Of a DNA stretch of 64,000 bases, positions 55,766-64,000 are shown piece after piece. Every line of letters begins with the position of its first letter. Within the stretch, counting starts at the first letter, position 1. A program made the position numbers and the translations under genes. The DNA comes from Saccharomycodes ludwigii (Eukaryota > Ascomycota > Saccharomycetes > Saccharomycodales > Saccharomycodaceae): contig NC_060202.1 in NCBI RefSeq assembly GCF_020623625.1, positions 1 to 64,000 on the forward strand, in the 5' to 3' direction. The notes beneath the pieces are model-generated. The model had not been told where the DNA came from. It saw only the letters and a list, made by a program, of their open reading frames with translations, and did not search any database.

Positions 55766-57970
55766 TTAACTTTTATTTGTTCTTATAATCAAATAACGAA
55801 TCAAAATCTCTAATATAGAAACCAAGACGCTTACAAAAATAATCACAATAAACCACCAGGTAATTCTTGTCATGTTTTTCTCGGCTATAGAGTCCACGCA
55901 AATATCAACAAATTCTAGAAAAACTTTGCACTTGTCATTTAATACTTGAACTCGTTCAGCAATTTCCAAGTAATCACGCATTGCACTATAGAGCGGATCT
56001 AAACTTGGTTCAAAAGACCAAAAAAATTCAGGAGTGTCTAAAATATTTGAAGACAAATTTACATCAACCCTTAATTTAAATAACTTACCGAATTTTTTTA
56101 ATAATTTTTGTCTTGTCATGCCAAGCCTACCATATAAGGCCAATCGTCTAGGTAATTTGGTCACTGTGTGCAAAATAGGAAGTAGTCTTGTTTCAAATTT
56201 TGATAGCTTACACGATTGGGCTATTGCATGGGATAAAGTTAATTTTATGATATGATCACCAGATCTTAAAGTTATTACATCATTTAAAATTCTAGGTCTT
56301 TCAACATTTTTATCATATTCAAATGCAAATTCCTCAATTTCTATGTTTTTTTGATCACTCGGATTTATAACCATCCTATCATAGTTGGCAGAAAATTGTA
56401 TATCGGCCAATATATTTTTCTCCTGATCTTCAGTGAAATTCCAAAAAACTACCACCCCATAATTGAAAATGAAAACTTCCGCGTGCCTTCGCTTTAGCAA
56501 TTCAACTTCTAATTGTTGACTTTGTGTTAAAACAGGGGGTGATTCAGATTGGGTCTTTGCTAGAAACGACAAGCTGTCCTGATCCGGATCTTCTTCTGCA
56601 AAAAATTGTGGTTCACTCGGATCAAATTCTGAAGTGGGCAGTTGCTTTGTATTACCGTCATTATTAGCGTTGCTACTGTTGTTGCTACTATTAATAATGC
56701 TGTTATTGCTATTGGGGGTTTTATGAGTAGTGCTATTATTATTGCTATTGCTATTGCTATTAATATTGTTCCGATTGCTATTGATATTACTACCATCGCC
56801 ATTGCTGTTGCTGATTGACTGTTTTTTAAAAGCATCATTGCCACGGGGGGTTTTTACAGCCATTTCAACGTTATTTAATGCGCAGTTCTTTGGCGTTATA
56901 ACATCAGCATGATTATTAGTCTTAATATCTGAGCTCAAATTATTATCATTAATGGCAAAGTTATTATTCTTATCCTCAACGGTTTCAATACCAGAATAAT
57001 ATTCATAATGGTGATCTCTCTGTTCGCTTGTGTCGATAAGTTTATCTATAAAAGTTTTGCCGTCCTTTAAGGTTTTAGATAAATTCGATCTAATTCTAAA
57101 TCCATCTTTACCAGTTAAAAGGGGCAAACAGTATGGTGCATATAAACATTCGTCATATAGTCTTGGTGACACTTCATGTGTTTTTTTTAAAAATGAACGA
57201 AGTAGAGTTAAATTCAAAGCATCAGAAATATTGTATGCTGTAATTCTGGCATATTCCGAAAAGTCTTTTTTCAACTCCAATGATGCAGACTTTTTAAAAT
57301 AAGAGCTTACAGGTTTACCAACGTGTCCTATATTAGTGACTGTATCGTCTGGAATTAAAACTAGTTTTTCAGATGTTTTTGAAGTTCTCGGATTAGAAAA
57401 TTTAGAATACATTTTACCATAATATGGAAGCCTTAATCTTTCTTCAGGTCTGCCTGAAGGAATATCAGAAACATCGGATAAAATACTATCCATACTAATA
57501 TCATTTAGCTGACCGCTTCCACGCTTTCTATGTTTGGTATTACTATAAGATAATTTTCTAGGCACTCTATTTTGGCCATCACCAAAGGAGGCTCGTCTTA
57601 TGTTTTGTAAACCAGCGTTGATATCATTATGCGATTTCATAATCCTAGAATAGTTGGATGAAGGCGGAAGTTCAGGTGAATGTTGTGGTGCTGACATTGA
57701 TGGTTCTAGTCTGGTAGACGCTAATTTAGGCTTTGTTGTTTTAGAGGTGGTAAAGAACTTTTTGGAATTCATGCTGCTCAACCCTGCTGCATGCCCTGCA
57801 AAGGGAGCATTTCTTCTATTTTGAATATTTCTCGAATCTGTGACTAAAATAGAAGGAGTTCTACGAGACATAAGGCTTCTAACGCCCACCTGAGTGTATG
57901 AGTTGTTTTTCAAGGAACTTGATTCATTTTTGTTATTGATGCTAGTATTATTTTTTTTAGATTCTAACAT
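55766..57970 (-). CDS. RMD8: Rmd8-like DUF155 protein
   Basis: 734 residues against 662 in S. cerevisiae. The C-terminal DUF155 domain begins with RHAEVFIFNYGVVVFWNFTEDQEKNIL and runs to the single C-terminal membrane segment (ITWWFIVIIFVSVLVSILEIL). The N-terminal half is basic and low-complexity, with an Asn/Ser repeat (SNSNGDGSNINSNRNN and onward) coded by AAT/AGT-type triplets, a likely source of length change. RMD8 was found in a screen for meiotic nuclear division and cytoskeletal phenotypes; its biochemistry is unknown. Position between GUS1 and RTF1 interleaves YFR048W into the YGL row. Confidence 0.92.
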   Translation of the reverse strand: MLESKKNNTSINNKNESSSLKNNSYTQVGVRSLMSRRTPSILVTDSRNIQNRRNAPFAGHAAGLSSMNSKKFFTTSKTTKPKLASTRLEPSMSAPQHSPELPPSSNYSRIMKSHNDINAGLQNIRRASFGDGQNRVPRKLSYSNTKHRKRGSGQLNDISMDSILSDVSDIPSGRPEERLRLPYYGKMYSKFSNPRTSKTSEKLVLIPDDTVTNIGHVGKPVSSYFKKSASLELKKDFSEYARITAYNISDALNLTLLRSFLKKTHEVSPRLYDECLYAPYCLPLLTGKDGFRIRSNLSKTLKDGKTFIDKLIDTSEQRDHHYEYYSGIETVEDKNNNFAINDNNLSSDIKTNNHADVITPKNCALNNVEMAVKTPRGNDAFKKQSISNSNGDGSNINSNRNNINSNSNSNNNSTTHKTPNSNNSIINSSNNSSNANNDGNTKQLPTSEFDPSEPQFFAEEDPDQDSLSFLAKTQSESPPVLTQSQQLEVELLKRRHAEVFIFNYGVVVFWNFTEDQEKNILADIQFSANYDRMVINPSDQKNIEIEEFAFEYDKNVERPRILNDVITLRSGDHIIKLTLSHAIAQSCKLSKFETRLLPILHTVTKLPRRLALYGRLGMTRQKLLKKFGKLFKLRVDVNLSSNILDTPEFFWSFEPSLDPLYSAMRDYLEIAERVQVLNDKCKVFLEFVDICVDSIAEKNMTRITWWFIVIIFVSVLVSILEILIRYLIIRTNKS

Positions 57971-58573
57971 TATATATGTGTACTTTAAAAAGCAAGGGTA
58001 ATTAACATGAAGCTGATAGTATTTTGCTATTATTTCCGCGTCAAAGTTGAATTAGAATAACGTTATAACGTCTATTAATAATTTTAATCTTGGGTAATGG
58101 TATATTTTCTTGATGAGTTATGTAACAATGATAATGGACTGGTTTAGGTGTAGGTTAATGAGTATTCAAACATATGAAATTTTGAGATAAAATTCAAAAA
58201 CAAAAAAAAAAAAAAAAACAGTCGTAACCCGAAACGAAATTACATAGTATAAAACCCAAAAAGAAAAAAAGAAAAAAAAAAAAAAAAAAAAAAAAAATAA
58301 AGGTATATATTTGAATACCGAGATATCCATTCGTCGGACACTGGATAATTTAAAACCCGTCTTTTTTTTGGGCTAAATAAAAGTATTATTAAAAACAAAT
58401 AAATAAATCATCAACTATGAAGAAAAAAGAACTATTTCGTTATTAACAAAACATAAAAAATTATTTACTTTACAATATAACGTTCTATTAAAGAATTATT
58501 TTTAATTGGTTTTGTAAAAGAAAAAGCAAAAAGTTTCAATCAACTCAATAAACAACAACAACAAAAAAAAAAA
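57971..58573. other. Divergent RMD8/RTF1 promoter
   Basis: A runs at 58203-58218 and 58263-58298. The RTF1 leader ends CAACAACAACAAC then A's before the ATG. Confidence 0.5.
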
Positions 58574-60343
58574 ATGTCTGATTTAGAAGATGATTTATTG
58601 GCGTTAGCTGGTGTTGGAAGTGAAGATGAAGAGGAAAATGATAATGTTAAAGTTTCCACTAAAAGAAGTAGAGGTGGCGAATATGATAGTGAAGATGAAG
58701 ACGATGGTGTGACAACTAAAAAGAAAAGAAATATTAAATATGATGTTGGAGAGGAAGAGGAAGGGGATGATGATGATGATGGTTATATTCCTGGTGGTGC
58801 ATATGCGTCTAATAATGACCAGCAAAAGGAAGAAGAAGAAGAAGAGGAAGAAGAAAACCCATTTCCCATCGAAGGTAAATATAAATCTGAAGATGATCGT
58901 GAACATTTAGAATCATTACCAGAAATGGAACGTGAACAGATTTTATATGAAAGATCACAAATTATGCAGAAGTACAAAGAAAGAACTTTATTCAGACAAC
59001 GTAAAGAAACAGAAAAAAGATTAAGAAAGAAAACCGATGCAGTTGAAGCAAATAGGACTCGTAAAAGATCATCTGCCACGACAGCATTGAGAAAAGACAT
59101 AAAGTCTTCCAAATTGACAGAATTGAAAAAACAAAGAGCTAGAAAGAATAGAAGTAGTGGTTATGCTGATGATGATGATGATGAGTATCAGAACAATTCT
59201 GAAGAAGAAGAAGAAGAAGAAGAAGAAGAAGAAGAAGATGCTTATGTAGAACAAGAAGAAGATTATACCGACGAAGATGACGATTATGATCCGTATGATA
59301 CTGGCCGTAATAACAAGGTCAAGCGATACCATTCTGATGAATTAGATAATAATTTTGGAGCAGAAGAAGTTGAATGGGCCGAGGAACAGGTTGCTCAATT
59401 GGAAGATTATAATAAAATCAAAGTTGGCCGTTCACTAATTGCTAAATTTTGTTTCTATCCTGATTTTAATGATATTGTTAAAGGATGTTATGGACGTGTT
59501 AACGTTGGACTTGATAAGCACACTGGTAGTTCCACTTATCGAATGGTTAAGATTGAACGTGTTTTTTTACAAAAACCATATAATATGGGGAATTTTTTCA
59601 CAAATCAATATTTTGGTGTTACCCAGGGTAAAGATAGAAAAGTATTCCCAATGAAGTTTTTCAGTGATGGACCTTTCACTCCGGCGGAATATGAAAGGTA
59701 TATGAATCAGTTGGACAAATATGATATGTCAAAGCCATCGGTCCAGGATTTGAAAAATATTTACGAGGACTTGACTGCTTTTATGCAGCAACCAATGACT
59801 AACAAATTAACAGATGAGATAGTGCGTAATAGGTTACAATTCAATAAAAAATTATCTGGTACCAATGTCATATTGGAAAAATCCGTTTTAAAAGAAAAAC
59901 TTCAATACGCGCAAGATTCAGGGATTGAAAAGGATATAGCTAAATATTCTTCTCAATTAAGAAATTTAGAAAAAAGATTGAATTCGTATGAAAAACATCA
60001 TGAGAATGACTATACCGGTACAAAGAAATTGGGACTTTTAACTTCCAAAAACAAGAAAATAAACATAGATAAGATGAGGGAAGCACAAAAATTTAACGAG
60101 ACTAATATTGCTAGTAAGGATACAAGGACCGATCCATTTAGTAGATTGAAAACTAGAACTAAGATTTATTATCAAGAAATACAAAAGGAGGAAAATGCTA
60201 AAGCTAAAGAAGATGCTAGGCAAAAGAAATTGGAAGAAGATAAAGAGGTAGAAAAGAGAAGGGAAAAGGAACTTTTGCTGTCCAAGTTTAGAAGATTGGG
60301 CGGTTTAGAAGATATAATTAGTAGTATTGATATAGTTTTTTGA
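58574..60343 (+). CDS. RTF1: Paf1-complex subunit Rtf1
   Basis: 589 residues against 558 in S. cerevisiae. The N-terminus ([13 protein letters not shown]) is acidic. Next comes the histone-modification region [31 protein letters not shown].....[11 protein letters not shown], then a long Glu/Asp tract (about 210-240, a GAA microsatellite), the Plus3 domain (about 276-400: [26 protein letters not shown]...YRMVKIERV), and a C-terminal coiled coil. Rtf1 links the Paf1 complex to Spt5 and directs H2B ubiquitylation during elongation. Matches YGL244W. Confidence 0.96.
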   Translation: MSDLEDDLLALAGVGSEDEEENDNVKVSTKRSRGGEYDSEDEDDGVTTKKKRNIKYDVGEEEEGDDDDDGYIPGGAYASNNDQQKEEEEEEEEENPFPIEGKYKSEDDREHLESLPEMEREQILYERSQIMQKYKERTLFRQRKETEKRLRKKTDAVEANRTRKRSSATTALRKDIKSSKLTELKKQRARKNRSSGYADDDDDEYQNNSEEEEEEEEEEEEDAYVEQEEDYTDEDDDYDPYDTGRNNKVKRYHSDELDNNFGAEEVEWAEEQVAQLEDYNKIKVGRSLIAKFCFYPDFNDIVKGCYGRVNVGLDKHTGSSTYRMVKIERVFLQKPYNMGNFFTNQYFGVTQGKDRKVFPMKFFSDGPFTPAEYERYMNQLDKYDMSKPSVQDLKNIYEDLTAFMQQPMTNKLTDEIVRNRLQFNKKLSGTNVILEKSVLKEKLQYAQDSGIEKDIAKYSSQLRNLEKRLNSYEKHHENDYTGTKKLGLLTSKNKKINIDKMREAQKFNETNIASKDTRTDPFSRLKTRTKIYYQEIQKEENAKAKEDARQKKLEEDKEVEKRREKELLLSKFRRLGGLEDIISSIDIVF

Positions 60344-60975
60344 AAACATACGAATTAAATATGGCTATTTATATGTTAATTATTTTATAAATTTGCCTTC
60401 CTTTTTTTGTCATTGTAGTTCTTCCTTGAATATGGAAGAAATTAGATTTTTTTTTTTCTTTTTTAATTTCTTGAATTGATTATACGGTGAATTTAATATG
60501 AATTGACGTTTTATCCCTTGGCATTAAAAGCCATTTTTATTCTTATTTTTATAATTCCAAGTAATGGAAAAGAAAAAAGAAACAAAGAATAAATAAACAA
60601 ATAAATAAAATTGAAAAAAGAATAATTCATGGATACTTATTGCTTGCTAGATTATCAAGGAATATGAATTTTTTTCTTCTTCTTCCATGATTTATATCCA
60701 GAAATTGGTAAAGATTGCGCGGTTTTCAACTCTGGAATACACACAATCGGGACTTTCTAAAATAGCAAACATTTTTAATACTGTAAACGTTTTTTTTTTT
60801 TCTTTTCTTTTTTTTTAATCATTATTATACGTGAATTATTACAGATTTAGCTTTGGTTTTATTAAATTTATCCGACAGCAAATAGTAAATTACTTGGAAT
60901 TGTTAATACAAACATTTACTTATAGACTTCCTCCTTAGTATAAGAAAAAAAAATTTTAACCAAGAAGTTGTAGAA
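60344..60975. other. Spacer RTF1/TAD1
   Basis: AT-rich, with T runs at 60447-60456 and 60789-60816. No gene seen. Confidence 0.5.
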
Positions 60976-62148
60976 ATGGATCCAGATTGCATAGCTGAAA
61001 CAGTCTATACATGCTATAAAAACAACTTGGATAAAAATTTAAAACCATGTATACGCTCAAATGGAATAAAGGAATGGACTGTATTAGCCGGTATTGTTGC
61101 GTATGATTCAGCTTCAGATGCCTATATTCCTGTATCAATTGCCACAGGTGTTAAGGCCACAGCCAATTCGCAATTACAAAGAAGTAATGGCAGAATCTTA
61201 CACGATTGCCATGCCGAAATTTTGGCACTAAGGGGTTTCAACACTGTGTTACTGATGCAAATCAATAACAAGAATGGATACTTATTGGAACCTACAGAGC
61301 AAGTGGAGCCAGGTGCGAAATTGTATAGAAAGTTTCGCATCAAAGATACTTTGAAATTTGCGCTGTATATATCACAATTGCCTTGCGGCGATTGTAGTAT
61401 GGAAGAAGAAGGAAAAGAAGAAGAAGAAGGGGCAAACACGGAGACTATAGACATTATACGGGACTTTACTGATGATAATGTACTGCAGTATGTCAATGCT
61501 GATATCAAAACGATTCTTAGAGGAAGATTCAATTATAAAAAAAAAAATGTTGTTAGAACCAAACCAGGAAGAGCTGACTCCAAAATTACGTATTCTAAGT
61601 CTTGCAGCGATAAGTTATGTTTAAAACAAGTTTTATCAATTTGTAATGCCCTCACCTACTTTTATTTGGAAAGTCCCGTATATCTTGATTCCATCATAGT
61701 ACCGAACTTAACACCTAGAAATGTACAAGAATTGAAAAGAAGTTTCCGTCGATTGAGTAGTATAGACACCTTTCATCCTATAGATTTTCAATCCACTACA
61801 AAATGTTTTATTAATCGTAAAATGAAAAGTGACGAAGAGGCTAGTCTTATGTGCAGCTGTGTTTTGAATATCGACAACAACCAATGCTTTATTCAAGATG
61901 GTATACTAAATGGTGTTAGAAACGGATATTACACTAGGGGCAAAAGGCCTTTAAGGAAAAATTGTGAATCAATTCTTTCGAGATATCACCAATGGCAGAA
62001 GCTTTTTAATGACCATGAAACCAAGGAAACATATAAATCTTACTTGTCATTTAAACTATCTTTAAATAAAAGGTGCGTGTTGAGAAATGAGGCACGAAAT
62101 ATTTTATCTTCTGATGGATGGATAGAAACTTTTATGGATGATTGCTAG
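60976..62148 (+). CDS. TAD1: tRNA-Ala adenosine-37 deaminase Tad1
   Basis: 390 residues against 400 in S. cerevisiae. Deaminates A37 to inosine in tRNA-Ala, the tRNA relative of ADARs. The deaminase motifs are in place: HDCHAEILALRGFN with zinc ligand H79 and catalytic E81, LPCGDCSM with ligand C137, and GRADSKITYSKSCSDKLCLKQVLSICNA with the third ligand and the inositol-phosphate-binding surface of this family. A short acidic insert (EEEGKEEEEGANTE) follows the PCGDC motif. Matches YGL243W. Confidence 0.95.
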   Translation: MDPDCIAETVYTCYKNNLDKNLKPCIRSNGIKEWTVLAGIVAYDSASDAYIPVSIATGVKATANSQLQRSNGRILHDCHAEILALRGFNTVLLMQINNKNGYLLEPTEQVEPGAKLYRKFRIKDTLKFALYISQLPCGDCSMEEEGKEEEEGANTETIDIIRDFTDDNVLQYVNADIKTILRGRFNYKKKNVVRTKPGRADSKITYSKSCSDKLCLKQVLSICNALTYFYLESPVYLDSIIVPNLTPRNVQELKRSFRRLSSIDTFHPIDFQSTTKCFINRKMKSDEEASLMCSCVLNIDNNQCFIQDGILNGVRNGYYTRGKRPLRKNCESILSRYHQWQKLFNDHETKETYKSYLSFKLSLNKRCVLRNEARNILSSDGWIETFMDDC

Positions 62149-62280
62149 TAATTTACTCATATACACATATATATTTCTTCACAAATAATATATTAGTTAC
62201 AATATATACTTAATAAAGACATGATGATAGGGAAAAGAAAAAAAAAAAAAAAAAAAAAAAAAAGAAAAAAAAGGACTCAA

Positions 62281-62859
62281 TTAATGTTTATTACTTTTAT
62301 CACTGTCATCATCGTCATCATCATCTTCCTCATCATCGTTGCCATCATCGTCATCATCATCTACATTTTCGGCAGCAATGTTAGGTCCTTCGTCTGCTGC
62401 AATTTCAGCACCTTGTAATAAATCTGCTAAATCGTCCAGGTCATCGCCGTGTACTAGATCTATAGGCTTTTCACCAGCTTTATTCTTTATTCTAGCATCT
62501 GCACCACAATCAATTAAATTTTGGCAAATGAAGGTACCATGTTCCGGTTCAGTTAAGGAATATCTAACTGCTACATGTAATGGAGTGTCTCCATCTATAT
62601 TATTCTGGGGATCGATCTCTATACCGCCCTCTTGATCTAAAATTTTGTCTAACACTTCCCATGACCCATATTTACAGCATAAATGTAAGCAAGTGTTACC
62701 CAACGGATCTTTTGATTCATTGATTAGCTCAGCAATTTTATGAGGGTCATGATTTAAACTTTCAAAAATAGAGTCTAATAAATCAACATTGTTTCTTCTC
62801 GAACAGTCTAGTAGTTGTTCAGTCAGAGTTGCACCTTCAGCAGTTGTTGGGTGAGACAT
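62281..62859 (-). CDS. Ankyrin-repeat protein, YGL242C orthologue
   Basis: 192 residues against 181. Two to three ankyrin repeats (about 45-140: DPLGNTCLHLCCKYGSWEVLDKILDQ, then NIDGDTPLHVAVRYSLTEPEHGTFICQNLIDCGAD, then NKAGEKPIDLVHGDD). The last 25 residues are nearly all Asp/Glu, coded by a GAT/GAC microsatellite. It could be taken for the ribosome chaperone Yar1, also a ~200-residue ankyrin protein. Position between TAD1 and KAP114 on the minus strand identifies it as the uncharacterised YGL242C instead. Function unknown. Confidence 0.92.
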   Translation of the reverse strand: MSHPTTAEGATLTEQLLDCSRRNNVDLLDSIFESLNHDPHKIAELINESKDPLGNTCLHLCCKYGSWEVLDKILDQEGGIEIDPQNNIDGDTPLHVAVRYSLTEPEHGTFICQNLIDCGADARIKNKAGEKPIDLVHGDDLDDLADLLQGAEIAADEGPNIAAENVDDDDDDGNDDEEDDDDDDDSDKSNKH

Positions 62860-62894
62860 TTTAAAATATTATATAATTTTTATTATTATTATTG

Positions 62895-62937
<43 letters not shown>

Positions 62938-63270
62938 GTTTATTTTAGTAATAACAACTATATATGCAAATTGACCGAGATTTAGTTGTGAGTTGGCAAG
63001 ATGTTGGGCCTTGCATTATAAAGATTTATCAACAGAAAAAAAAAAAAAAAAAATTAAACTTTTTTAAAAGGGGGAGTACAAATTCAATAAATAAAATACA
63101 GAACTTTTTTCTTGGAAAAAAAAAAAAAAAAAATAAAAAATAAAAAAAATAAATAAAAAAAAAGGTCACGTGATACAAACTAAAAAGATGCTGACTTATT
63201 TTCTCTTTAAGTTACACCCACACACACCCACACCCACACACTCAAAACTATACCATTTAAACCAGCTAAT

Positions 63271-63301
<31 letters not shown>

Positions 63302-63539
63302 TTTTCTATTCCACATTGTTTCATTTTACCTTTCAAGTACATTAAAAATATACAAATCATTCAGCAATCTATTTTATTATTCCCTTGGAGAGCTTTTCTT
63401 TTTTCTTTCCCCTTTCCGATTTAACTCTTTTATTAAATCAATTCACCTACTACTTCACAACCATACACTAATTTCATAAATAACTTAGTTTTTACACTAT
63501 ATTGAAGGAAGCATACTTTACCACCACCCAACCCACAAA
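62860..63539. promoter_or_regulatory. Divergent YGL242C/KAP114 promoter
   Basis: Contains a T run of about 33 (62901-62932), A runs at 63039-63052 and 63116-63131, TCACGTGA at 63166-63173 (Cbf1-type box), a telomere-like ACACCC tract and an ATTT microsatellite at 63269-63304. Confidence 0.6.
63214..63243. promoter_or_regulatory. Interstitial telomere-like C1-3A tract
   Basis: 30 bp of ACACCCACACACACCC-type sequence, of the same make-up as the left telomere and in the same orientation, 300 bp upstream of KAP114. It likely acts as one or two Rap1 sites. Confidence 0.6.
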
Positions 63540-64000
63540 ATGCTTGATTTTAATCAATTGATAGCTAATGCTCAAAGTTCTGATAACCTCACAAGAGAAA
63601 ACGCAGAAAATACCCTATTTACACAGTGCTCTGTAAACCCAAGTGTGATTTTTCAACAGTTATTACAACTAGGCTCAGATTCAACACAGTCCTTATCTAC
63701 AAGACAGTTTTGTCTTTTATCCACAAGAAAATTGGTCACTATGTATTGGAGCACCGATTTTGAATCATTTAAAGGTCCCCAAATAGTAGATGATGCTGTG
63801 AAAATATATATTAGATCAGTACTATTGCAATTGTGCTTAGATGATTCTCAAGATTCTAAAATTAAAAATAGTGCCTCATACTGTATTGTTCAAATTTCAG
63901 CGGTAGATTTTCCAGATCAATGGCCTGATCTACTCTCTGTTATTTATGGCGCAATTATTAATAATGGATCAATTAGCGGCTTAGAGTTACTGAATGAAAT
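63540..64000 (+). CDS. KAP114: Importin Kap114, N-terminal part (runs off the window)
   Basis: 153 codons are visible, from MLDFNQLIANAQSSDNLTRENAE. The importin-beta N-terminal domain is clear: TRQFCLLSTRKLVTMYWSTDFESF, KIKNSASYCIVQISAVDFPDQWPDLLSVIY. In S. cerevisiae Kap114 carries TBP, H2A/H2B and Nap1 into the nucleus. Position matches YGL241W. The gene continues past the right edge. Confidence 0.95.
   Translation, partial: MLDFNQLIANAQSSDNLTRENAENTLFTQCSVNPSVIFQQLLQLGSDSTQSLSTRQFCLLSTRKLVTMYWSTDFESFKGPQIVDDAVKIYIRSVLLQLCLDDSQDSKIKNSASYCIVQISAVDFPDQWPDLLSVIYGAIINNGSISGLELLNE

Noticed and set aside
62281-62859. Calling the ankyrin protein Yar1
   Set aside because: Size and ankyrins fit, but its place between TAD1 and KAP114 on the minus strand is that of YGL242C, and its NTCLHLCCKYGSWEVLDKI text fits that family.
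63166-63310. Point centromere (TCACGTGA as CDEI)
   Set aside because: No CDEIII-like TCCGAA sequence follows at the right distance and the AT stretch is a promoter microsatellite.
1-64000. tRNA or rRNA genes
   Set aside because: I looked for A-box and B-box signatures between genes and found none I could support.

Overview
The window looks like the left end of a chromosome from an AT-rich budding yeast that diverged before the whole-genome duplication (Saccharomycetaceae or Saccharomycodaceae; a Saccharomycodes-like species would fit, but I cannot fix the species by eye). It opens with about 40 bp of irregular C1-3A telomere repeat. Coding density, protein families, short 5' leaders and a probable short yeast intron all point to a budding yeast. 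Intergenic DNA carries many A/T runs of 20-35 bases.

Layout. 1-5640 is telomere-associated DNA: a 47-bp satellite, then very AT-rich repeats that are almost free of G on this strand, interrupted by a solo LTR at 2513-2930. 5641-21495 is gene-poor subtelomere. It holds old LTR-like repeats, small tandem arrays, a frameshifted PA14/flocculin-type adhesin (minus strand, 13671-15470) and an inverted, decayed copy of that gene's 3' end (18960-19620). 21496-26000 holds two intact metabolic genes, a TMT1/CRG1-type methyltransferase and THI5, then a heavily decayed HAD-phosphatase (YKR070W-like) relic with no long ORF.

From 28380 to the right edge lies a dense core: HXK, RPN12, RTG2, HFM1/MER3, RMR1, ZIP2, RET2, PRE4, PDE1, KGD4, BRR6, a YDL124W-like aldo-keto reductase, RAI1, GUS1, RMD8, RTF1, TAD1, a YGL242C-type ankyrin protein and the start of KAP114. 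From memory of the S. cerevisiae map, these genes interleave YGL253W-YGL241W with YFR053C-YFR048W, all in the matching orientation. That is the unduplicated ancestral order. Both S. cerevisiae hexokinase genes also lie near telomeres, so this may be an ancestral chromosome end.

How the genes work together. HFM1, RMR1 and ZIP2 form a cluster of meiotic recombination genes. RPN12 and PRE4 are proteasome genes, and each has a Rpn4-type (PACE) site upstream. HXK, RTG2 and PDE1 belong to glucose, retrograde and cAMP signalling; GUS1 and TAD1 to tRNA biology; RTF1 and RAI1 to transcription and RNA 5'-end surveillance.

Most worth a second look: a probable 5' intron that gives HFM1 a proper AUG; a TTG-initiated long form of KGD4; a ZIP2 reading frame broken exactly at an A14 run; an adhesin broken at three homopolymers; the HAD pseudogene; a cluster of ACGCGT boxes in the gene desert; and the extreme strand asymmetry of the first 5.6 kb.
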